NCBI GenBank assembly: GCA_020201445.1
Contig: JAIVGU010000234.1
Span: 1-5,548 of the forward strand
Direction: 5' to 3'
DNA from: Halobacteriales archaeon
Lineage (GTDB): Archaea > Thermoplasmatota > E2 > JACPAO01 > JAHFTW01
DNA length: 5,548 nucleotides
Of the stretch, positions 1 to 5,035 are shown in pieces (within the stretch, counting starts at the first letter, position 1; every line of letters begins with the position of its first letter). The position numbers were made by a program, and so were the translations under genes. The notes beneath the pieces were generated by a model, which saw nothing but the letters and a program-made list of their open reading frames with translations, was not told the DNA's origin and did not search any database.

Positions 1-67
1 CGGGCTCCTCCATGGCGCCCAGGAGGGCCAACTGCTTGAGCGCCTCCACGTCGCAGGGACGGGTCAC
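1..67 (-). CDS. 5' end of a gene leaving the window; possible archaeal riboflavin kinase (HTH N-terminus)
   Basis: Only the first 22 codons are present, and the gene continues past the left edge. It starts at a GTG (67-65) that overlaps the TGA of the MutS-like gene as GTGA, a typical sign of translational coupling in one operon. The visible peptide is VTRPCDVEALKQLALLGAMEEP with the first residue read as Met. An in-frame GTG at 49-47 is a second possible start. The EALKQLALLGAMEEP stretch looks like the first helix of the winged helix-turn-helix that precedes the CTP-dependent riboflavin kinase domain (DUF120, RibK) in many archaea. That enzyme makes FMN from riboflavin. The family call rests on about 15 residues and memory of the family, so another winged-helix protein is possible. 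That the stretch is coding is much more secure than its product. Confidence 0.55.
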   Translation of the reverse strand, partial: MTRPCDVEALKQLALLGAMEEP

Positions 68-2109
68 GCCGTGGCCGACACCCGCCCCGGCTTTGGGGTT
101 TTGCCCTCGTCGACCCCCACCGAAACCACGGGTTCCACGGGGGGCACGGAGCCACGGGTCCGAGAAATCCGTGCAATCCGTGGCTCGGCGGGGGGCGGGT
201 TCCGGAAGGCGGCCAACAACTCGCCGTACAGCTCCCGCTCCGCACCCTTGGTGGTGGCGGCGAGGCGCTGGACAATGAACTCGGGGGTGCTGCGCGCCAG
301 GACGCCCATGCGGGGCATGCGGTCCACTACCAGCCGGTTCTCCTCGTCCAGGCCGGTCGCCTCGATGCCGTCGACGCGGACGGGGGCGTGGCAGTGCTGG
401 AGAATCTGCGGCGCCATGTGGCTGACCAGGACCGCGAGCGAGTCGCCGGTGGCGATGCGGTCGAGGAAGAAGCCGAGGATGCGGCCGGCCGCCTCAAGCT
501 CCGTCACCGACTCCACCTCGTCGGCCAGGACCAGGCGGCGCGGGCCGGGCATCGCCAGCGGCAGGAAGCCGCGCAGGAACGACTCGAAGGCGCCGGCGTC
601 GAGGCTGCGGCGCGCGGTGACGTAGTGCAGCTCCTCGACCCAGGGAACCTCGACGCGGCCCACGACGGGGAGGCCGAGGCGGGCGAGGATGGCAAGCTGG
701 GCCATGTGCTCCAGCAGCGTCGTCTTGCCGCCGGAGTTGGCGCCGGTCAGCAGGGCCACGGTCTCCTCGCGGCCGACGTGGTAGGCGATGCGCTGCGCCC
801 CCTCCGCCTCCGCGAGGTCGAGGTGGATGGAGTCCTCCAGCGCCAGGGCGACGCCGAAGCGGGCGGGCTCCAGGCTGAAGCGGTGGGCGAAGCAGCCGAG
901 GGCGAAGTCGACGTCGAACGCCTGCCACGCCTTCAGCTCGGCCTCGACGGCGGGGCGCAGCGCGGCGAGGCGCTTGGCGGCGCGGCAGAGCGCGTTGAAC
1001 CCCTCGATGCGGCCACGGGTCTGCAACTGGCGCTCCACCTTCCCAAGCTCCTCGTCGTCGACCGTGATGGGGGCGGTGGGGAGGAACGGCTGCACGTTGC
1101 ATCCGGTGGCCTGCGAGAGTTCCTTGCGCCCCTCCGCCAGCACCTCGTCAATGGCCTTCTGGACGGGCGCAGGGATGCGGCGGCCGAGCGACTCCATGAG
1201 TTCGGCGCCGGTGACGGAGATGGTGGCGAGGCGCTGCTTGAGGCGGGCGTCGAGCACGGGGCGGAGGGCCTCGACGTGGGCGCGCAGTTGGACCGGCGTG
1301 GCCTGCGCCTGCTGCGCGGTGGCCAAGACCTCCAGCGCCTCGGCGGCCTTCGTAGGGCGGCCAAGCATCTGGGCGAGGCTGGCGGCCGCCGCGACGGGCT
1401 CGTGGTTGGCGGCGAACCACGCGACGGTGGCCTCGGGCGCGATGGCCTCGGGCGGTGCGGTGCCGGGGACCTCCACGACGTTCTCCAGGCCGTTGAGGTC
1501 CATGCCCTCGTCGTAGAGGAACAGCACCAGGTCGTACTCAGCGGCTTGCTCAAGGTCGCGCTGCCCGCCGACGGCGGCCCAGCGTTGCAAGTCCAGCCGC
1601 AGCAGCCGCTCCTGGATCTCCTCGGTCTCGCACAGGACCATCCGAGTCGGCTCGAAGCGGGGCTGCGGGGTGGCGGGGTCGCGGACCTTGCGCAGGAGCC
1701 GTCGCACCTCGTCGCGGTCGAGGCCGGCCACCATCGCCTTGTGCCGCATCACCGCCTGGGCGCTGCGCTCGGCCTCGGCCTGCGTCGGCAGCGGGGCGAG
1801 GAGGCGGAGGCGGTTGCGGCCGTGCGCGGTGGCGGCGAACGACGCGATGCGCTCGATGAGCTCGTCGTGGACCTTGCGGGCGGCGGCCGTGGCGAGGAAG
1901 CGGTCGGCGCCGCCGAGCCCCTGCACCTGCCGGATGAGGTCGATGGCCTTGCGCTCGGAGATGCCGGGCACTTGGGCGAGGGCGGCGACGTCGCTGCGGC
2001 GCGCGGCGTCGAGGGCCTTGGTGTCCCCCTTGAAGTGGCTGCGGAGGGCGGCGGCAAGCTGGGGGCCGACGCCGTCGAGGTCGTCGAGTGATGTGAGGGG
2101 CGGACTCAT
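64..2109 (-). CDS. MutS-family ATPase with N-terminal helix-hairpin-helix motifs (archaeal MutS-like)
   Basis: This is a 681-aa protein with two helix-hairpin-helix-like segments at the N-terminus (about residues 6-24, LDGVGPQLA, and 44-62, VPGISERKA), a long helical lever/clamp-like middle (about 80-400), and a MutS-type ABC ATPase domain (about 415-620). Walker A is TGANSGGKTT (455-464), the signature-like loop is LDAGAFESFL (503-512), Walker B is RRLVLADEVES (524-534) and the H-loop is SH (563-564). There is no N-terminal mismatch-recognition domain and no C-terminal Smr domain. The protein probably binds branched or recombining DNA in the manner of MutS2/MutS5 relatives rather than doing classical mismatch repair; this is family inference. 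I chose the ATG at 2109. The frame stays open to an ATG at 2205, but those 32 extra codons read through repeat DNA and a poorly conserved tail. Residues about 640-665 are encoded by a copy of the palindromic repeat. The stop overlaps the next gene. Confidence 0.9.
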   Translation of the reverse strand: MSPPLTSLDDLDGVGPQLAAALRSHFKGDTKALDAARRSDVAALAQVPGISERKAIDLIRQVQGLGGADRFLATAAARKVHDELIERIASFAATAHGRNRLRLLAPLPTQAEAERSAQAVMRHKAMVAGLDRDEVRRLLRKVRDPATPQPRFEPTRMVLCETEEIQERLLRLDLQRWAAVGGQRDLEQAAEYDLVLFLYDEGMDLNGLENVVEVPGTAPPEAIAPEATVAWFAANHEPVAAAASLAQMLGRPTKAAEALEVLATAQQAQATPVQLRAHVEALRPVLDARLKQRLATISVTGAELMESLGRRIPAPVQKAIDEVLAEGRKELSQATGCNVQPFLPTAPITVDDEELGKVERQLQTRGRIEGFNALCRAAKRLAALRPAVEAELKAWQAFDVDFALGCFAHRFSLEPARFGVALALEDSIHLDLAEAEGAQRIAYHVGREETVALLTGANSGGKTTLLEHMAQLAILARLGLPVVGRVEVPWVEELHYVTARRSLDAGAFESFLRGFLPLAMPGPRRLVLADEVESVTELEAAGRILGFFLDRIATGDSLAVLVSHMAPQILQHCHAPVRVDGIEATGLDEENRLVVDRMPRMGVLARSTPEFIVQRLAATTKGAERELYGELLAAFRNPPPAEPRIARISRTRGSVPPVEPVVSVGVDEGKTPKPGRVSATA
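117..191. repeat. Palindromic CCACGG/CCGTGG repeat, copy 1, inside the 3' end of the MutS-like gene
   Basis: The ends are imperfect inverted repeats: CCACCGAAACCACGG (117-131) faces CCGTGGCTCGGCGG (178-191). Between them lie further CCACGG words and the words AATCCGTG and CAATCCGTGG, which match the copies near 2184 and 3983. Unit length is about 75 bp, like the others. It is read in frame by the MutS-like gene as an Arg/Val/Pro-rich tail (about residues 640-665). It lies after the point where the ATPase fold should end, so it probably inserted near the old stop codon. Confidence 0.65.
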
Positions 2110-2183
2110 GCGACCACCCGCCCGACGAAGCAGGAAGTGCGGGGAGTTCGGGGAACCTTTCGAGGCGTTGGCGTTGCTTCGTG

Positions 2184-2303
2184 CCGACCAAACCACGGAT
2201 GCCACGGATTTTGGGGTTCCGCGGGGATCCGCGCCATCCGCGGTTTCGTTGGGGAGAAGCCGTGCCGACCAAACCGCGGATTTCGCGGATTCAGGTTCCG
2301 TGG
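2184..2303. repeat. Palindromic repeat, tandem pair (copies 2a and 2b)
   Basis: Copy 2a (2184-2254) runs from CCGACCAAACCACGGAT to ATCCGCGGTTTCGTTGGGG, and its ends are near-perfect inverted repeats (AAACCACGGAT at 2190-2200 against ATCCGCGGTTT at 2236-2246, one mismatch). Copy 2b starts at 2265 and is clear only to about 2303; its second half has decayed. A 20-base word, GTGCCGACCAAACCRCGGAT, occurs at 2181-2200 and 2262-2281 with one difference, giving an 81-bp period. The pair sits in the 226-bp gap between two same-strand genes. In an RNA from the minus strand each unit could fold into a hairpin, so it may act as a processing or attenuation site. No T-run follows. Confidence 0.8.
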
Positions 2304-2335
2304 ACGCTCCCCGAAATCCCTGCTACGTCGAAGGT

Positions 2336-2905
2336 TCACGCCGAGACCTCCCACAGCGAGCGGTTGTCGGGGTCCTGCGCCTGGGTACCGGTGCCGGGCT
2401 CGGCAAGGACGCGGCGGTCGGGGCGCAGCGCGAAGCCATCATCCAGGTGGTAGACCTGGAAGTACTGGCGGGACAGCCATTCGCCGGTGGTCTTGTGCTT
2501 GCGGGTGCCGCCGCCGACCCAGCGCCAGATTTCCACGGAATCGTACAGCGGGTCCCATGGGACTTCCGCGAGGTCGTGCTTCTTGCGGCCGATGCCGGAG
2601 TCCGCCGTCACCTGGATCCAGCGGGTCCGCTCCCCCTTCCTCTTCGCCACCAGGTCGATGCAGCCGAAGACGTCGTTGGACTGGCTGTAGTAGAAGGGGC
2701 CGCGCTTGACCCCCGTGCGGACGCAGCGGTGGACCTTGTAGCCCTCCGCCTCCAGCAGCTTCAGGGCGGCCAGCTCGATGGCGGTCCCCTTGGCGGAGCG
2801 GTTCACCCGCTTTTTCGGCTTCCCTAACCCGTTCGCGGCTGCGCGTTTTTGGGCATCCTGGGTTGGCGCACGGACGGGCACGGGGAGGGTCGGGTCGAGG
2901 GGCAC
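2336..2905 (-). CDS. Uncharacterised protein, possible PD-(D/E)XK nuclease-like fold
   Basis: This 189-aa protein is of no family I can name with certainty. After a Lys/Arg-rich N-terminal tail (1-38), residues 39-100 follow a restriction-endonuclease-like order: helix GTAIELAALKLLEAEGY (40-56) with Glu44, strand FGCIDLVAKR (80-89) with Asp84, and strand RWIQVTAD (95-102) with Gln98. The Lys of the usual (E/Q)xK motif is replaced by Thr100, although GRKKHD follows at 106-111. The rest is rich in Trp and Tyr (EIWRWVGGG, QYFQVYHLDD). It may be a nuclease with a displaced Lys or an inactive DNA-binding relative. It lies upstream of the MutS-like gene on the same strand, which weakly suggests a DNA-processing role. 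The start used is a GTG (2905-2903). A GTG at codon 34 is an alternative, and no convincing ribosome binding site was seen. Real coding status is likely, function uncertain. Confidence 0.7.
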   Translation of the reverse strand: MPLDPTLPVPVRAPTQDAQKRAAANGLGKPKKRVNRSAKGTAIELAALKLLEAEGYKVHRCVRTGVKRGPFYYSQSNDVFGCIDLVAKRKGERTRWIQVTADSGIGRKKHDLAEVPWDPLYDSVEIWRWVGGGTRKHKTTGEWLSRQYFQVYHLDDGFALRPDRRVLAEPGTGTQAQDPDNRSLWEVSA

Positions 2906-3017
2906 TAGAAGCTGAAACTACTCTTGTCCCTCATGGCGCCGACAGGGGAGGAGGGTGAAACCATCCAGGATTCCCCGGCCTTTCCCCACACCTTATCTTC
3001 CTTGAGCGACATAGACA

Positions 3018-3053
3018 GGGATGCGTGTTCCGCCAAACGGGCATACGCACCCT
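3018..3053. other. Possible RNA hairpin in the divergent spacer
   Basis: GGGATGCGT (3018-3026) can pair with ACGCACCCT (3045-3053) in eight of nine positions, with one A-C mismatch and one G-T pair. A short inner CCG/CGG pairing is possible. If the TATA-like word at 2991-2999 drives rightward transcription, the RNA would begin close to this stem, leaving a leader of roughly 185 nt before the CBS gene. This could be a structured leader, a small RNA or chance. Confidence 0.3.
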
Positions 3054-3193
3054 CCAGGGCAGGCAACGGGGATTCCCCGGCCTCCCTGGCGGGCCACTTC
3101 TGGCTCCGGGGACGACCTCTGGCAGACAAGCCGATGCCCCGCAGGCCCACCGCCGGACCCTCCGGCCGTCTCCCCCCTTGCCCCACTTGAACT

Positions 3194-3200
3194 GAGGTCA
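3194..3200 (+). promoter_or_regulatory. Shine-Dalgarno site of the CBS gene
   Basis: GAGGTCA lies about 5-7 bases before the ATG at 3206. GAGGT matches the archaeal and bacterial anti-Shine-Dalgarno sequence and supports this start, which also puts the first CBS motif right at the N-terminus. It implies a leadered rather than leaderless transcript. Confidence 0.7.
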
Positions 3201-3205
3201 CCACC

Positions 3206-3982
3206 ATGAAAGTCCGAGACGTCATGGCCACCGACATTGTCACGGTGTCCAAGGACCGCAACCTGAAGGATGTCCTCCACCTGATGGAGGAGCGCAACGT
3301 CACGAAAATCCCCGTCGTCGAGAACGGCAACCTGGTCGGCATCGTCACCGACGGCCACATCGCCGACAAGCTGGGCCGCCAGCACAACAAGGCCGTCCAG
3401 CTCACCACCCTGCACGCCAGCAGCGTCATGGAGAAGGACTTCATCGTCGCCCACCCGGACGAGGACCTGAACGTCCTGCTGGAGGACGTCGGCAAGCCCG
3501 GCCTCACGATGGTCCCCGTCGTGCAGGGCACGAAGCTGGTGGGCGTCGTCACCAAGGCCGACCTGCTGCGGCTCGTCGAGTCCAAGGCGCCCCTGTCGGC
3601 CCTGATGAAGAAGGAGCTCAAGGCCGTCTCCCCCGGGGAGCGGCTCATCCACGCGCGGCGCCTGCTGCTCGACAACGACATCGCCCGCCTCCCCGTCCTG
3701 GAGGGCGGCAAGGTCAAGGGCATCATCGCCGAGCACGAGATCGCCGGCGCCTTCGCGAGCCTCAAGACCGCCGACGCCCACGTCCAGCGGGTCAACATCC
3801 GCGACCTCGACGTCGGCTCCTACATGCGCCGCGACGTGGTCACGGGGCACCCCGAGATGAGCGCCAAGGAGGCCGCCCAGAAGATGCTCAAGGAGCACGT
3901 GGGCGCACTGCCGGTGGTCGCCGACAACGGCACCATCCAGGGCATCGTCACGCGGACGGACCTGATTCGCACGTTCGCCTAG
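3206..3982 (+). CDS. Four-CBS-motif protein (two Bateman modules), probable adenosyl-ligand sensor
   Basis: This 258-aa protein consists almost entirely of four CBS motifs, at about residues 3-57, 69-126, 129-186 and 203-258. Each ends with the usual strand and ligand-site loop: GIVTDGHI (45-52), GVVTKADL (113-120), GIIAEHEI (172-179) and GIVTRTDL (246-253). The first and fourth begin with the classic pattern VRDVMATDIVTV and VGSYMRRDVVTG. The third loop (AEHEI) departs most from the T-x-x-D-L pattern and may not bind nucleotide. CBS pairs bind AMP, ATP, S-adenosylmethionine or related ligands, but stand-alone members usually have no known partner. There is no enzyme, DNA-binding or membrane domain, so it should be a soluble cytoplasmic regulator. 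It is monocistronic here, converging on rlmE, and its TAG directly abuts a repeat element. Confidence 0.93.
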   Translation: MKVRDVMATDIVTVSKDRNLKDVLHLMEERNVTKIPVVENGNLVGIVTDGHIADKLGRQHNKAVQLTTLHASSVMEKDFIVAHPDEDLNVLLEDVGKPGLTMVPVVQGTKLVGVVTKADLLRLVESKAPLSALMKKELKAVSPGERLIHARRLLLDNDIARLPVLEGGKVKGIIAEHEIAGAFASLKTADAHVQRVNIRDLDVGSYMRRDVVTGHPEMSAKEAAQKMLKEHVGALPVVADNGTIQGIVTRTDLIRTFA

Positions 3983-4138
3983 CCGACCGAACCACGGACC
4001 ATGGACGGCCTCGATTCAACTCGTATCCGCGCAATCCGCGTCATCCGCGGTTTGGTGGGGCCGAAGCGAGCCGACGGAACCGCGGATTTCGCGGATGGAG
4101 CGGATTCCCTTGTTCCGTGGAATCCGTGGTTCGGTCAG
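3983..4138. repeat. Palindromic repeat, tandem pair with terminal inverted repeats (copies 3a and 3b); possible bidirectional terminator
   Basis: The element fills the whole gap between the convergent CBS and rlmE genes. Copy 3a (3983-4060) begins CCGACCGAACCACGG and ends ATCCGCGGTTTGGTGGGG. Copy 3b (4071-4138) begins CCGACGGAACCGCGGAT and ends AATCCGTGGTTCGGTC. The period is 88 bp. The outermost ends form an exact 14-base inverted repeat: GACCGAACCACGGA (3985-3998) and TCCGTGGTTCGGTC (4123-4136). The linker GGGGCCGAAGCGAGCCGAC resembles the GGGGAGAAGCCGTGCCGAC linker of the pair at 2184-2303. A large hairpin at convergent gene ends could stop or protect both transcripts, but no T-run is present. 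The rlmE stop codon (complement of 4135-4137) overlaps the right end. Confidence 0.85.
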
Positions 4139-4908
4139 GCCGCCGGCGCGTCGTCCGCCTCTTCCTTCCCCTTGAACCCCTTGGCGACGAGGTAGACCTC
4201 GCTGCTGGACCTGCGGCTCGCCGCGGGGTGGTACTGGTAGACCGACTTGAACCGCCCGCGCACCAGGGTGCGGAACCCCTGGAAGTCGGCGCCCTCGAAC
4301 ACCTTGCAGGCGAAGTGCCCGCCCTCCCGCAGGTGCCTCTCCGCGAAGTCGAGCGCCATCTCGGCGAGCTGCACGGAGCGCACCTGGTCCAGCTCGTAGT
4401 TGCCGCTCATGTCGGGCGCCATGTCCGACACCACGGCGTCCAGGTCCTTGCGCTTGGTCTCCGCCAGCAGCGCGGCCAGGCGGTCGTGGGTCTCGCGGCG
4501 CATGAAGTCGCCGTGGATGAAGCGGGCGCCCGGGATGGGCTTGACCCGCTGCAGGTCGACGCCGATGACGACGCCGCCCTCCCCCACCTGCTCCACCAGG
4601 ACCTGGCTCCAGCCGCCGGGGGCGCAGCCCAGGTCCGCCACCGCCGAGCCGGGGCGGAGGATGTTGTACTTCTCGTTGATCTGCATCAGCTTGTACGCGC
4701 TGCGGGCCCGGTAGCCCTCCTTCTTGGCCAGGCGGTAGTATCCCTCCTTCTGCCGCTCCTGGAACCAGCGCGTCTTGGTGGACACGATTCGCTCCACACC
4801 GGCCGTCCCCTTCAGCCTATCGGGGGCGGGCTCCCTGCCGGCGCCCCCCGCTCCAGGAGGAGAAAGACCCGCGCCAGCGTCTGCAGATGCGGATTTCGGC
4901 GAAATCAT
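4135..4908 (-). CDS. rlmE: 23S rRNA (uridine-2'-O)-methyltransferase RlmE (FtsJ/RrmJ family)
   Basis: This 257-aa Rossmann-fold methyltransferase is of the FtsJ/RrmJ type, which transfers a methyl group from S-adenosylmethionine to a ribose 2'-OH of a uridine in the A-loop of 23S rRNA. The family N-terminus EGYRARSAYKLMQINEKYN is at 64-82, SAM motif I DLGCAPGGW at 92-100, the acidic ribose-binding strand VIGVDLQ at 114-120, and VVSDMAPDMSG at 159-169. The catalytic K-D-K-E tetrad is complete: Lys73, Asp162, Lys202 (FACKVFEG) and Glu237 (SSEVYLVAKGF). E. coli RlmE is 209 aa; the extra length here is mostly a low-complexity Ala/Gly/Pro tail at residues 1-40. A GTG at 4797-4795 (VERIVSTKTRWF) is an alternative start, but the TATA-like box just upstream of 4908 favours the ATG. 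It has no TRAM domain. The stop codon overlaps the palindromic repeat. Confidence 0.95.
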   Translation of the reverse strand: MISPKSASADAGAGLSPPGAGGAGREPAPDRLKGTAGVERIVSTKTRWFQERQKEGYYRLAKKEGYRARSAYKLMQINEKYNILRPGSAVADLGCAPGGWSQVLVEQVGEGGVVIGVDLQRVKPIPGARFIHGDFMRRETHDRLAALLAETKRKDLDAVVSDMAPDMSGNYELDQVRSVQLAEMALDFAERHLREGGHFACKVFEGADFQGFRTLVRGRFKSVYQYHPAASRRSSSEVYLVAKGFKGKEEADDAPAA

Positions 4909-4924
4909 AGGTTCACGGACCTGT

Positions 4925-4940
4925 GTCCATAAGCATTAGA
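4925..4940 (-). promoter_or_regulatory. Candidate archaeal TATA box for rlmE (leaderless)
   Basis: Read on the minus strand, this is TCTAATGCTTATGGAC, an AT-rich island in GC-rich DNA. Its centre is about 24 bases before the ATG at 4908. Archaeal TATA boxes sit about 26 bases before the transcription start, so the RNA would begin at or near the ATG. No Shine-Dalgarno site lies before that ATG, which fits a leaderless message. The same AT-rich stretch could also serve the divergent lipoprotein gene. Confidence 0.45.
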
Positions 4941-5019
4941 TAGCCCCGCGTGCGTCGTGCCTTGCTCGCCCCGCTTCCGGCAGCCCGGCCTCCCCTGGCC
5001 GACGGCCCGGGCGGCGGGC

Positions 5020-5029
5020 AGGAAAAGGG
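5020..5029 (+). promoter_or_regulatory. Possible ribosome binding site of the lipoprotein gene
   Basis: The purine run AGGAAAAGGG ends six bases before the ATG at 5036. It is a weak match to GGAGGTGA, but position and composition support this start, which places a short positively charged stretch before the hydrophobic signal segment. Confidence 0.35.
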
Positions 5030-5035
5030 TTGGCC

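Larger units (their letters stand above)
2906..3205. other. 300-bp divergent intergenic region, lower GC than its neighbours
   Basis: This region separates the minus-strand 189-aa gene from the plus-strand CBS gene, so it should hold both promoters. Its left half (to about 3055) is visibly poorer in G+C than the flanking genes. It contains the TATA-like word CCTTATCTT (2991-2999), a 13-base direct repeat GGATTCCCCGGCC at 2968-2980 and 3070-3082, and a hairpin at 3018-3053. A minus-strand frame through it could encode a 35-aa peptide (3012-2905, beginning MSLKEDKVWGK and ending MRDKSSFSF) whose TAG overlaps the GTG of the 189-aa gene. No ribosome binding site precedes it, so I do not call it a gene. 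Confidence 0.5.

Noticed and set aside
388..2091. Long plus-strand open frame (567 codons) opposite the MutS-like gene
   Set aside because: It is a GC-driven antisense shadow. Its product is a Gly/Ala/Arg/Val/Leu-rich low-complexity string, while the opposite strand carries clear Walker motifs.
2110..2205. 32-codon N-terminal extension of the MutS-like protein from an ATG at 2205
   Set aside because: The extension reads through repeat DNA, and the helix-hairpin-helix region begins right after the ATG at 2109.
2924..3190. Plus-strand 88-codon frame in the divergent spacer
   Set aside because: It ends just before the CBS Shine-Dalgarno site, has no ribosome site of its own and shows no recognisable domain. 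I treat it as spacer.
2993..3898. Minus-strand open frame (301 codons) opposite the CBS gene
   Set aside because: The translation is Val/Asp/Gly/Leu low-complexity antisense to four well-formed CBS motifs.
2184..4138. CRISPR array
   Set aside because: The repeats are imperfect, themselves palindromic, scattered at gene ends and not separated by regular unique spacers; no cas gene is present.
3983..4138. Complete insertion sequence
   Set aside because: It has terminal inverted repeats but is only about 156 bp with no transposase frame. At most it is a non-autonomous element.
4117..4932. Plus-strand open frame (271 codons) opposite rlmE
   Set aside because: It is an antisense shadow. The opposite strand holds the complete K-D-K-E tetrad and SAM motif.
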